The position numbers and the translations under genes were made by a program. The notes under the pieces are model-generated. The model searched no databases, had not been told where the DNA came from, and worked only from the letters and a program-made list of their open reading frames with translations. A stretch of DNA of 64,000 bases from Candidatus Wallbacteria bacterium (lineage in GTDB: Bacteria; Muiribacteriota; JAQTZZ01): contig JAQTZZ010000013.1 of assembly GCA_028687545.1 (NCBI GenBank), positions 1 to 64,000 on the forward strand, read 5' to 3'. Every line of letters begins with the position of its first letter. The stretch's first letter is position 1. Shown here piece after piece: positions 54,326 through 62,725 of this stretch.

Positions 54326-56080
54326 TCACTTTCTGATCAGGCTGACCCTGCCGCTGATCCTGTATCCTGTTTCTCCGTGTGATCTTCTCAACAGCCCGTC
54401 CACATTCACGAAATAGGATCCAGGTTTGGCAGGGATGATCCTGAGCGCAGTAGTTCGGAATATTTTCACTCCCAGTTTTTCCTGCTGTTCGTTCAGCGTT
54501 CCTTTCCAGGAGTGGATCAATTGTTCCAGGGTTTTCAAAAACCCAAGGTCACTGGCCACTACTGCCAGAAAATCCCCGCTCGCCAGTGGGATACCTTTGG
54601 CGACCGGCAGATGTTCGCCCAGATCCCCGTTCATGATCAGGATGAAGCTCAGGTTTTCGAATTCAGTCTCCAGATCATCAGCTATGACTTTGAATTCAGT
54701 TGTTTTCCCGAAGAGTTTCTGAAAATAATGTTTTAGGATCGCTAAAAACACGCCTACTATGAACGGACCCCTGTCTCCCAGAAGATAACCCAGGAATCCC
54801 TTGTAGTATTTAATAAATCTGTTTTCAGTGAAAAAAGGCACATCACCGAAGATTCCCACTCCCCCGAAACCGATGAAATGATATTTTCTGCGCCAGCCGG
54901 AGCTGTCTTCAGTCTTCACTTCCAGCACGTCGCTCTCCATGATGCGGTCTTTCGAGAAACCATCGCAGATGATCGCAACTGCCGGTTCCAGTTCGTCCGG
55001 GATCTGCAGGGCTTTACCGATCAGGTCGGCAGACCCTTTCCGAAGAAAGGCCAGCCTGAGTCCGCTTTTTAAGCCAACAGAGCAGCAGGCTTCCAGGATG
55101 CTGTTGAAGGTACCGGCACCTCCGGCTGAGACTATCTTCAGGCAACCTGATTTCAGCACTTCCCGGGCTTTTTTTCTGGCGGCCTGATGCGTATCCACGA
55201 TCTGCACGGAAGTATGCGGGCTGTGTTTGCAGAATTCCTCTTCCAGATGGTCCAGTTTTTTCCAGTCTTTGACAGATCCTGAGATTGAAGTTGCGATCAC
55301 GCTGATTTCCGGGATTTGTTTCTGGGACATGATGATCTCCTTGGTTTTTTCCAGTACTTCAGCCTGGGTCAGACTGTCAGTGCAGATCGGAAAGACCCGC
55401 ACTCCGAATTTATCTTCGAGGATCCTGAGCGTAAATTCATATGCTTCCTGAAGTGTTCTGAGAAATTCCCGCTGTTCGTGGGACTGGGTTTTCCCGCCTC
55501 TCTGCTCGATCCTTTCTAGAGCTGTCTCTGGAGCAACCTTTAAAAAAATGACATTACCTGGGATCTGAAGTGAGGTTCGGAAAATCCAGCCGGCCCACAC
55601 GATTTCAGGGATACTGCTTAAATAGCGCAGGCCATTACTCAGGTCGAGCTTTTTTCCGCCTGAAAGATAGGTGATGCATCTTTCATATTCCGCTTCATTG
55701 AATGCCTCAGGCCTGTAATGTCTGCCCCAGCCCATGATGTTGATCAGAGGAGCGCCGTCGGTGATGATCAGGTCAGGCGAGAATCCATTCACAATTTCAT
55801 TCTGGATTCTGCTCCTGCATAACAGCTCTGTCAATTTTCCGATCTCATACAGGTATTCATTCCGGCTGAACTTGATCAGGCTGCCGATCAGATAACCGAC
55901 CCTCAGCCTGTTAAGTCCTTCGGGTTCAGTCAGCCTGCCGTTGAAGCCCGAGATGACTGCCTTTTCCCCGATACCTGCGAGAGAGAATTTTCCAGCCAGG
56001 GCTGTCAGAATTCCATGATAGCAGGAACTTTTCCCGCTGCCGTCGATTCCCACTACTGCGAAGTGCCTATCAGTTCTCAT
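54326..56080 (-). CDS. Fusion of a thymidylate-kinase-like P-loop domain and a diacylglycerol-kinase-like lipid kinase domain
   Basis: 584 residues from the ATG at 56080, which overlaps the end of the acyltransferase gene by 11 bp; a start at 56107 adds nine residues. Residues 1-250 form a P-loop kinase: VVGIDGSGKSS Walker A, ITDGAPLINI, and a lid with RIEQRGGKTQSHEQREF. The second half has the DAGK catalytic pattern (VSAGGAGTFNSILEACC, in place of the usual GGDGTxNEV), an FGFGGVG-type segment (IGFGGVGIFGDVPFF) and a C-terminal beta half with ASGDFLAVV. The combination, next to acyl-lipid genes, suggests phosphorylation of a lipid and of an unknown small molecule. I know of no standard name for it. 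Confidence 0.75.
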   Translation of the reverse strand: MRTDRHFAVVGIDGSGKSSCYHGILTALAGKFSLAGIGEKAVISGFNGRLTEPEGLNRLRVGYLIGSLIKFSRNEYLYEIGKLTELLCRSRIQNEIVNGFSPDLIITDGAPLINIMGWGRHYRPEAFNEAEYERCITYLSGGKKLDLSNGLRYLSSIPEIVWAGWIFRTSLQIPGNVIFLKVAPETALERIEQRGGKTQSHEQREFLRTLQEAYEFTLRILEDKFGVRVFPICTDSLTQAEVLEKTKEIIMSQKQIPEISVIATSISGSVKDWKKLDHLEEEFCKHSPHTSVQIVDTHQAARKKAREVLKSGCLKIVSAGGAGTFNSILEACCSVGLKSGLRLAFLRKGSADLIGKALQIPDELEPAVAIICDGFSKDRIMESDVLEVKTEDSSGWRRKYHFIGFGGVGIFGDVPFFTENRFIKYYKGFLGYLLGDRGPFIVGVFLAILKHYFQKLFGKTTEFKVIADDLETEFENLSFILIMNGDLGEHLPVAKGIPLASGDFLAVVASDLGFLKTLEQLIHSWKGTLNEQQEKLGVKIFRTTALRIIPAKPGSYFVNVDGLLRRSHGETGYRISGRVSLIRK

Positions 56081-58715
56081 GTTTATCCACCAGACTGACC
56101 ACCGCATCCCGGATCTGCCTTGAAATCAGCCTGTATTTTTCGTAGTCAGTCCCGCATCCGGACATGTCCATCCGGCCGGCCTGAATCTGCGGGCCGATCA
56201 GGATCCCTACCTTAGCGGGTTTCGGAATCATTGCACCTTTGGGAAGGGATTTATCAGCTCCATAGATATACACCGGAACTACCGGTATTTTCAACCGGAG
56301 AGCCAGGGCACCAATCCCGGGCTTGAATTCCGTCAGACTGCCGTCCCTGGTCCTGGTGCCTTCCGGGAAAAGGATCACTGATTTTCCGAGCAGGATCAGC
56401 TCCTCGCAGATCCTGAGCCCTCTGACGAAATCACCAAGCCTGTCGAAAGGGAAGGTATTGAAAAAAAACCTGACTGCACTTCCCTTGATTTTTTTAGAGA
56501 AAAAATAATCCCTCGCTGCCGGCGCGAGTATATCCCTGACCCTGTTGAAAGGCAGGGCCGTCAGTATGAGGGGGAAATCCAGCAGGCTGGCATGATTAGC
56601 TGCCACGATGAAGGATCCTTTTTCAGGTATGTTTTCGAGTCCTTCGACCCTGCAGTCTAGAAAAGTCTTGAAGATTGATCTGAACAGCAGGTATGACATC
56701 TGATGAAAGACGGAAAATTTAGCGTTCGTTTCCATTATTTTCCGGGCTTCATCCCTGAAATCATCGTCGTTTTCCCGTTCAAGCGGACCACTTATCGCAA
56801 ATCTGCAGAGTTCCTCCATGGTATTAATCTCAAACGCTGAACTCTCTGGAATCGAAATGCCTTTTTCTCTCTGCAGTGCTGAGAACACTTCGATTTTCAT
56901 CAGCGAATCGATCCCCAGATCCGCGTATAGATTTGACTGCATGGAAATCTCTATGCCGGATCCTGAGATCCTGGCCACTATTTCCCTTAAATCATCGGTG
57001 AATTCATTGCCTGTAGGAATGTTTTTCCCGTTTTCCTGGGAAGGAATTTCGGTTTTCGCATTCTTCACGAGATCGTTCACCAGAGCCCGTTTGATTTTTC
57101 TGGAAGCTGTCTTCGGAAGTTCCTGATCCCAGATTTCAAAGCTGGAAATCCGCTTGTAATCAGCGAGGTTGCGGCTCAGCCTGTTTATCTCTGCCGCAAT
57201 GGTCTTCCTGACCAGGTTTTTACTTCGGTCCGCAGGCTCAAATCTATCCAAGTCCGGAAAAATCACGGCATGGACTTTTTCGCTCCCTTTGCGGGAACCC
57301 TCCGCGGCTTTTCCCAGTACGCAGATTTCTCTGATAAACTCGCTTCTGCCGATCACCTCTTCCACCTCTTCCGGATAAACCTTTTTCCCTGCTCCAAGCA
57401 CGATCAGGTTCTTTTTCCTGCCTGACAGGAAAAGATATCCATGATCGAGATAACCCAGGTCTCCGGTGTGAAACCAGCCGTCCCTGATCACAGAAGAGGT
57501 GAGGTCCGGTTTTCCGCTGTAGCCTGACATCAGATTCGGTCCGCGGACCAGCAGTTCTCCTGTGCGGGGATCGCTCGCGTTGCTTCTCTCGATTTTCACT
57601 TCCACACCAGGCAGGGGCTTTCCGACAGATCCCAGCCGGTTGTCTCTAAAGGTGTTGACTGATACCACAGGTGAGGTCTCGGTCAGACCGTACCCTTGAA
57701 AAACGTTGAAGCCCATAGCTCTCAAGTCTGATTCCAGGCTGATGTCCAGGGGCGCTCCTCCGCAATAGAAACATCTGAGGCGGCCTCCGAATTTCCGGTG
57801 AATGGTGCGGAACAGAAATCTGCCTGGATTGATTCCGAGTCTGTTTAAACAAAGAGAAAATTTCAGCATCAGGTCAAAGGCTTTGCGGACAGGGTCCGGC
57901 ATTTCCCTGATCTGGCGCAGGATACCGTTGTGGATCATCTTCAAAATCAGGGGCACACAGACGATCATGGTGGCCTGCTGCTGATTCAGCAGAGCGGTGA
58001 TGGAGGGTGCGCTGAGGCTTTCGCAATAGGTGATACCCGCTCCCCCATAGAGAGGGCCGATCAGGCCTGCGACCAGTTCGAACATGTGGTTGAGGGGCAG
58101 GATGGAGATGAAATGATCATCCGGGCTGATCTCAAGTACAGAGTTCAAGGCACGGGTTTCGAAGAGGAGATTGCCATAGGTCAGTTCCACTCCCTTGGCT
58201 ACGCCCATAGTGCCCGAAGTGTAGACGATCAGGGCAGTGGCGTCGGGATCAGCATGCGGAGCGCAGCCGTCTTCTGAGCTGGAGCTTTGGAAATCTGCGA
58301 TCTGAATCAAATTTTCGTCGGTCCGGTCCAGACAGATAACCTGTTCCAGTAATGGAAGCGCCTGCCTGTGATTAGAAATGCCCAGAAAGGGTGCGGAGAC
58401 GAAAATGCACCTGCACTTCGAATCATTGAGGATGAAGATGATTTCCGGCCAGCTCAGTCTGCTGTCGATCGGAACTACGATCCCGGACATGGAGACGATT
58501 CCGAAGAAAGCTGCTGCCCATTCCGGTCTGTTTTCCGAGAGGATGGCGATCCTGTCCCTGTCTCCCAGTCCATGCCGGCACAGGATTCCGGCAATGGCAG
58601 CAGCCATGTTCCTGAGCCCGGTAAAGGAAATTTCCCTGTCTTTGAGCCTGAGCGCAGTCCTGTCACCGAATCGGCTTACTGCTTCGTGGAAAATCTCAAG
58701 AATCGAATTTCTCAT
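56070..58715 (-). CDS. Trifunctional acyl-CoA/ACP synthetase - acyl carrier protein - PlsC acyltransferase
   Basis: 881 residues from the ATG at 58715; a further upstream ATG adds eleven. Residues ~1-540 are an AMP-forming synthetase (VYTSGTMGVAKG, YGLTETSPVV, GWFHTGDLGY, KTASRKIKR). Then an acyl-carrier domain has GIDSLMKIE, the Ser being the phosphopantetheine site. The last ~230 residues are a PlsC-type acyltransferase (NHASLLDFP, FPEGTRTRDGSL). This resembles Aas (acyl-ACP synthetase/2-acyl-glycerophosphoethanolamine acyltransferase) with a built-in carrier protein and reversed domain order. It would activate a fatty acid, load it on its own ACP and transfer it to a lysolipid. Confidence 0.88.
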   Translation of the reverse strand: MRNSILEIFHEAVSRFGDRTALRLKDREISFTGLRNMAAAIAGILCRHGLGDRDRIAILSENRPEWAAAFFGIVSMSGIVVPIDSRLSWPEIIFILNDSKCRCIFVSAPFLGISNHRQALPLLEQVICLDRTDENLIQIADFQSSSSEDGCAPHADPDATALIVYTSGTMGVAKGVELTYGNLLFETRALNSVLEISPDDHFISILPLNHMFELVAGLIGPLYGGAGITYCESLSAPSITALLNQQQATMIVCVPLILKMIHNGILRQIREMPDPVRKAFDLMLKFSLCLNRLGINPGRFLFRTIHRKFGGRLRCFYCGGAPLDISLESDLRAMGFNVFQGYGLTETSPVVSVNTFRDNRLGSVGKPLPGVEVKIERSNASDPRTGELLVRGPNLMSGYSGKPDLTSSVIRDGWFHTGDLGYLDHGYLFLSGRKKNLIVLGAGKKVYPEEVEEVIGRSEFIREICVLGKAAEGSRKGSEKVHAVIFPDLDRFEPADRSKNLVRKTIAAEINRLSRNLADYKRISSFEIWDQELPKTASRKIKRALVNDLVKNAKTEIPSQENGKNIPTGNEFTDDLREIVARISGSGIEISMQSNLYADLGIDSLMKIEVFSALQREKGISIPESSAFEINTMEELCRFAISGPLERENDDDFRDEARKIMETNAKFSVFHQMSYLLFRSIFKTFLDCRVEGLENIPEKGSFIVAANHASLLDFPLILTALPFNRVRDILAPAARDYFFSKKIKGSAVRFFFNTFPFDRLGDFVRGLRICEELILLGKSVILFPEGTRTRDGSLTEFKPGIGALALRLKIPVVPVYIYGADKSLPKGAMIPKPAKVGILIGPQIQAGRMDMSGCGTDYEKYRLISRQIRDAVVSLVDKHEN

Positions 58716-58826
58716 TGATGTATAATAACATAAACACTCATTTGTCACCGACGGGATCGATCAGGTAAAATGATTGTAAATATTAAATAATGTGATTCAG
58801 GGGAGGATGGAACGGGGAACTCAAGG

Positions 58827-59978
58827 ATGCTGAATGTTTTGATTTTCTGGTTCTGGCTGTGCTGCCTGAATTGCCAGGCAGCAACCAGGATTCTAGTGCT
58901 GGGAGATTTGCAGATTCAGGGGACTGTTCCCCTGGAATTGAACCGTGAAACAGCGGTGACCGACTGGAAAGGGCAGAAACTGGCCTCTGAAGAATTCGGT
59001 AAATCGCTCAAAACATTGATCACAGCTTCCATGCCGGACATGATTTTGCAGACCGGGGATTTCGTGGAATTCAATGAATCTTTGAAAATCGCCTGCACCG
59101 GCGAAGCCGGGACGCTGGAGATCATTCCTTATCCTGTGCAGGAGTGGAGAGATACACTGCAGTTTTTCCCGGGAGGGACAGACATATACACTACTCCAGG
59201 CAATCATGACACTCTGAAGGAAACACTGTTCAAAGCGCACTATACTGATCCGGGAAAATCTAAATTCGTGGTGGATGGGCTTAACCGACCGCCGTCTTAT
59301 CTCAGTTTTGAAGAGCGGAAAGATCTGCAGGAGCTGAGATTTCCCAATCTTAAAGGCAAGCTGCGGCTGGTCCTGTCTCCATCCAGCTACCTGGCCTATT
59401 TTTCTGAGTTTAATCTGTTGTCGCTGGATGGAGATGAGATCCAGAAGAGTAACTCTGTATTGGAATTTTTTGCCTCGCAGATGCCGGCAGGCGATCAGAA
59501 ACCTCTGATCATACTCTGCCATTATCCGATCTATCCCGGCAGGAAGAAAAACAATGCCGTCTCAGGCAAGATAGCACAGGCTCTGCTGCCGTTTCTGAAT
59601 ACTCACAACTGTGTTCTGTATTTAAGCGGGCATGAACATTATTATCTGCGCTATGCCGACGAATCGCTGCGCAACATGTACACTGAGATTGATGCACCGA
59701 CCGCCAAATTCGTGACAGTGGGTAATTTCTGCTGCAAAGAACCTGACAGATACGACTTCAATCCAAAATTCGGTAATAAAAAAGACTATTATCTTTACGA
59801 AGGTCCAAATTATGCGGAGATCAACATCGACGAGGAAAAGCTTGAATTCAAAGCCTATGGAAAATACACGGCAGGCTGGGAGAAAATCGACAGTTTCACG
59901 CTTGTTTTCAAAAGCGAAGCTGCTCAGAGTGCCGAGACCGAGGAAGTGAAGAAGAACGAGGAAACAAGCCCGGAATAA
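58827..59978 (+). CDS. Secreted calcineurin-like metallophosphoesterase
   Basis: 383 residues with a signal peptide (MLNVLIFWFWLCCLNCQA). Metallophosphatase motifs in order: LVLGDLQIQ (DxQ in place of the usual DxH), LQTGDFVEF, TTPGNHDTL, LCHYPIYPG and SGHEHYYLRY, so the di-metal site is largely intact. The C-terminus is Glu/Lys-rich and ends in the stem of a terminator. It is likely periplasmic or exported. Substrate is unknown; phosphodiesters or phosphoproteins are possible, and the number of kinases nearby makes the latter worth noting. Confidence 0.85.
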   Translation: MLNVLIFWFWLCCLNCQAATRILVLGDLQIQGTVPLELNRETAVTDWKGQKLASEEFGKSLKTLITASMPDMILQTGDFVEFNESLKIACTGEAGTLEIIPYPVQEWRDTLQFFPGGTDIYTTPGNHDTLKETLFKAHYTDPGKSKFVVDGLNRPPSYLSFEERKDLQELRFPNLKGKLRLVLSPSSYLAYFSEFNLLSLDGDEIQKSNSVLEFFASQMPAGDQKPLIILCHYPIYPGRKKNNAVSGKIAQALLPFLNTHNCVLYLSGHEHYYLRYADESLRNMYTEIDAPTAKFVTVGNFCCKEPDRYDFNPKFGNKKDYYLYEGPNYAEINIDEEKLEFKAYGKYTAGWEKIDSFTLVFKSEAAQSAETEEVKKNEETSPE

Positions 59979-59988
59979 TCCCGGGCTT
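59966..59988. terminator. Bidirectional Rho-independent terminator
   Basis: AAGCCCGG, 7-base loop, CCGGGCTT, followed by TTG. The stop codon of the phosphoesterase lies in the loop. On the other strand it sits just after the PspC gene, so it can serve both convergent genes. Confidence 0.7.
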
Positions 59989-60006
59989 TGTCAAGCGCTC
60001 TTCAGA

Positions 60007-60261
60007 TTACTGCTGGGGCTTGTTTTCAGGTTCCGGCGTCACGGTACTTGCATCCTCCGAATCCCGGCGGCGGATCGGCCGGTAGATCGTAGTCACTACG
60101 AAAAGCAGGTACAGGCCTACCCCGATGCCGCTGATGAAACCCAGTGCCACGAACATGATGCGCACAATCACAGGGTCGATTTCGAAGTATTCACCGAGCC
60201 CTCCGCAGACTCCGCTGATGACCCGGTCCTCGCGCGAACGGTAATAACGTTTTGCAGCCAT
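60007..60261 (-). CDS. PspC-domain membrane protein
   Basis: 84 residues. The opening KRYYRSREDRVISGVCGGLGEYFEIDPVIVRIMFV is the complete PspC domain signature, followed by one long membrane helix (FISGIGVGLYLLFVVTTIY) and a charged tail. The PspC family modulates phage-shock or membrane-stress responses and sometimes regulates other membrane proteins. No pspA or pspF is in the window. It is expressed from its own region and ends at the shared terminator. Confidence 0.92.
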   Translation of the reverse strand: MAAKRYYRSREDRVISGVCGGLGEYFEIDPVIVRIMFVALGFISGIGVGLYLLFVVTTIYRPIRRRDSEDASTVTPEPENKPQQ

Positions 60262-60405
60262 GTTGCCTCCTTTAGCTGGTTTCTAATTACAGTTTAGCTC
60301 AAATCCTGGATCTGCGGAATATTTACCTTGCAACAATCCGCAACAATCGGATAGATCAGAAACCGCGGGAATAGAGGGTGAAATCAAGAACTGCCTGACT
60401 GTAAA

Positions 60406-60546
60406 TTAATTTATCTTCTTATCTTTACAATGGTTGCATCTGGTGATTTCTTTTCTGGAACGGTCATTAGTTTTGGAACAAACGGTATCAATCCGCATGT
60501 CGATTAATGATCGAACATTAATGGCATAAATGCATCTTTTGCCCAT
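60406..60546 (-). CDS. 46-residue Cys-containing small protein with its own promoter
   Basis: The ATG at 60544-60546 follows GGAGAG by three bases. The product starts MGKRCIYAINVRSLIDMRID and has Cys at residues 5, 23, 37 and 40, with a C-terminal CNHCK pair suggesting a small zinc site. It is basic and ends KDKKIN. A TTGACA-N16-TACAAT promoter lies ~60 bp upstream on the same strand. No family is recognised, but promoter, ribosome site, frame and cysteines together make a real gene likely. Confidence 0.6.
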   Translation of the reverse strand: MGKRCIYAINVRSLIDMRIDTVCSKTNDRSRKEITRCNHCKDKKIN

Positions 60547-60606
60547 GGTCTCTCCTTTCTCCCCCAATTAGAGATTCTCCCGACCATGGCTTCACTGCAT
60601 ATCGCT

Positions 60607-60634
60607 ATTGTACCCATGTTATGTTCAATGTCAA
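60607..60634 (-). promoter_or_regulatory. Near-consensus sigma-70 promoter for the 46-residue protein
   Basis: On the minus strand, TTGACA (60629-60634), a 16-bp spacer and TACAAT (60607-60612). Transcription would begin near 60600, leaving a ~55-base leader before the ATG at 60546. Confidence 0.65.
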
Positions 60635-60733
60635 CAGTATTGCGGACAAAGTCACAATACGCACTTCACCATCTCCCAGGCATTCGGAATTTACCGCATT
60701 GAAAAGTCCAGGTCATGGCTGGAACCGTTCAGC

Positions 60734-61618
60734 TTAATATTCCCCCGGCCGCCTCATTCTTGTGTTGCTTTTAGACTGCACTGCCAGGTTGTGGCGGGAG
60801 TCGGAATAGCTGCAGCAGGTCCAGGGCGGGTTGATCGAGGCATCGTTCATCCGGACATAAATATCGGCTTCAAATGATCTGCAGCCTGCGCCGTTGTTCC
60901 TGCCCACCAGCAGGCTGACGAAGTTGTAGTGGCCGTCCAGAGTGCCGGCATCAATGCCGGTTGCCGGTTCCTGCAGCGTCAGCGATCCGATGCATCCTGC
61001 CATCGGCTGCCCGGTCGGATCCTTGCCAGTATCATTTGTCGAACTGTCGCCTGTCGTAAAAGTGACTGTCGCTGCACTTGTATTATCATAGGAACCTTTG
61101 AACTGGAAATCAGCTCCATTTACAGCGGCTTTCATCGGATATTTCGGAGTTTTGCTGAAATAGATGGTGATCACGTCCCCGTTGTCGAGCTGGCCGTTGC
61201 CGTTCACATCACCGCTCTGGGCAGCATCGTATATAGCCAGGGGCGGCAGGTAGGAAACGATCAGATTGTCTCTGTTGGCAGGATCCATGATGTCCATGGA
61301 CACCTTGCCGTCAGGTCCGTTGGACATGATGATTCCGTCGGTGGGTAAGATGGAATACTGGTTGCCCCATGGGTCTCTTTTGTTTTCCGTCAGATATCTT
61401 GGCACCAGCCAGTCCAGGGTCTCGCATTTCCTGGATTCCTGGGCCTGGAAGCGGACGATAGCGTCGCGGACCCCGTTCATGGAGCTCTGGGCTGTGGAGA
61501 TTCTGGCCCTTGTGGCCATGTCCCCCAGTTCAGGGAGCAGCACAGCGATCAAGATTCCGATGATCGCAACGACGATCATCAGCTCGACCAGTGAGAAGCC
61601 TCTAATTTTGTGAGACAT
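60734..61618 (-). CDS. Type IV pilin/type II pseudopilin-like protein with a calcium-loop-like insert
   Basis: 294 residues from the ATG at 61618, after GGGGG; an upstream in-frame start at 61660 falls in the promoter. The short leader MSHKIRG is followed by FSLVELMIVVAIIGILIAVLLPEL, a perfect class III signal with the Gly-Phe cleavage site and Glu5. The globular part begins like GspG (WLVPRYL.ENKRDPWGNQY) but is about twice as long. Around residues 135-147 it has GDVNGNGQLDNGD, an EF-hand/dockerin-like calcium loop. It carries a sigma-54-like promoter. No assembly genes adjoin, though secretins occur at 27-32 kb. Confidence 0.88.
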   Translation of the reverse strand: MSHKIRGFSLVELMIVVAIIGILIAVLLPELGDMATRARISTAQSSMNGVRDAIVRFQAQESRKCETLDWLVPRYLTENKRDPWGNQYSILPTDGIIMSNGPDGKVSMDIMDPANRDNLIVSYLPPLAIYDAAQSGDVNGNGQLDNGDVITIYFSKTPKYPMKAAVNGADFQFKGSYDNTSAATVTFTTGDSSTNDTGKDPTGQPMAGCIGSLTLQEPATGIDAGTLDGHYNFVSLLVGRNNGAGCRSFEADIYVRMNDASINPPWTCCSYSDSRHNLAVQSKSNTRMRRPGEY

Positions 61619-61659
61619 GATTCTACCCCCTGATAAACTTAGTATTTGTAAACTGATCA

Positions 61660-61675
61660 AGCAGATTGAATGCCA
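61660..61675 (-). promoter_or_regulatory. Sigma-54-like (-24/-12) promoter of the pilin gene
   Basis: Minus-strand TGGCATTCAATCTGCT keeps GG and GC with exactly ten bases between them, as in the TGGCACG-N4-TTGCW consensus. It lies ~42 bp upstream of the pilin ATG. Sigma-54 control of pilin genes through PilR-type activators is known in other bacteria. The stretch 61676-61985 upstream shows no gene. Confidence 0.5.
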
Positions 61676-61985
61676 TTTTAAGGCTGGTTAACAACCAAAC
61701 ACTGTGCAGACGAAGATGAGGTGGAATCATTGCAGGACAGGCATTTAAAGCCGGCGGTTCATGAATTCAGGACTGGTCCCTGCTGGAACAGGCATTGAGT
61801 TCAGGGTTATTTTAGCGGTTTTTGTTCAGAAAAGTGTAAACTTTACCCAAGTCTGGCACACTATCAAGAATCATCTCCTGCTGACTTTTGATAGGCAAGA
61901 GCTGATTTTATGATCTGAGTTACTTCCCAAATACTTTTACCGGCTGTAAATATTTGATACAATAGGGGAAGGCAATTAGAGAGAT

Positions 61986-62072
61986 GGTGCCGAAGGAGGG
62001 ACTTGAACCCTCATGGGCCTAAGCCCACCGGATTTTGAGTCCGGCGCGTATGCCAATTCCACCACTTCGGCA
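61986..62072 (-). tRNA. tRNA-Leu (anticodon CAA)
   Basis: 87 nt including an encoded CCA. The acceptor stem GCCGAAG pairs with CTTCGGC. The anticodon arm CCGGA-CTCAAAA-TCCGG gives anticodon CAA (codon UUG). A long variable arm (TGGGC...GCCCA) marks a class II tRNA of the leucine type, and GGTTCAAGTCC is the T-loop. The discriminator base is A. Confidence 0.95.
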
Positions 62073-62081
62073 CTGCTTAAA

Positions 62082-62109
62082 TACTATGGAAATTAGTGGA
62101 ACATGTCAA
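62082..62109 (-). promoter_or_regulatory. Promoter of the tRNA-Leu gene
   Basis: Minus strand TTGACA (62104-62109), 16-bp spacer, TAGTAT (62082-62087), ending about ten bases before the tRNA 5' end. It overlaps the upstream side of the opposite-strand lipoprotein gene. Confidence 0.55.
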
Positions 62110-62128
62110 TACCGGGAATGAGGTAGGA

Positions 62129-62725
62129 ATGTCGGAAGTTCTGTCTGTCAGCGGAAAAAAAATATTGATGCTGTTGCCTTTTCTGGCAGGCCTTTTACTG
62201 ACAGGCTGCGGGAAGCAGAAAGTCAGAGCAGTCTATCCGGATTTTTATCCTGATCCGCTTGCCATGTTCGAGGAAGTCTGGAAGCAGAACGGCAAACCGG
62301 ATACAGCAGTGACCAAAGGGAGCGGTGAAGTGTCAGGAAAGACTCTCCCGATGTTTTCAGCGGATAAGGAAAAAATCCGTAAAATGGTTAATCAGGGGGA
62401 TTTCAGCGAAATCAACAACCTGGTCGGAAGCGGTAACATGGACCAGGCTATCAGCAAATTGAAAGCAATGAAATCCGCCTACAGGGACGATCCTGAGAAG
62501 TACAACCCTTTCCTGGTCATGCACTGCTCCTTCTATCTGTCGGATCTCTATCACAAGAAGAACAGCCCGGAATGGAAGAGCGAAATGGACGACGTGATGA
62601 AATACTACACTAATATCAGCGAAAACCCGGATGTGAAGAAAGTGGTGCAGGACATGCAGGATGTGGACAAATTCATGCAGCAGTTCCACCCGGTCAACAC
62701 CACAGAGGTCGAAAACAACCAATAA
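62129..62725 (+). CDS. Lipoprotein of unknown function
   Basis: 198 residues from the ATG at 62129, preceded by GAGGTAGGA; a GTG at 62096 would add eleven residues but overlaps the tRNA promoter. The signal ends in a lipobox, LLLTGC, so the Cys near residue 27 is lipidated and the protein is membrane-anchored. The mature part is helical and charged, with an ASKLKAMKSAYRDDPEKY-like region (TPR-like spacing) and a possible third helix pair. No family is recognised. Its stop shares one base with the HD-protein start (TAATG), so the two are translationally coupled. Confidence 0.75.
   Translation: MSEVLSVSGKKILMLLPFLAGLLLTGCGKQKVRAVYPDFYPDPLAMFEEVWKQNGKPDTAVTKGSGEVSGKTLPMFSADKEKIRKMVNQGDFSEINNLVGSGNMDQAISKLKAMKSAYRDDPEKYNPFLVMHCSFYLSDLYHKKNSPEWKSEMDDVMKYYTNISENPDVKKVVQDMQDVDKFMQQFHPVNTTEVENNQ

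Noticed and set aside
54314-54341. CCTGATC...GATCAGG palindrome between convergent genes as a terminator
   Set aside because: Seven-base stem with a 14-base loop and no clear T-run after the second arm; too weak to call.
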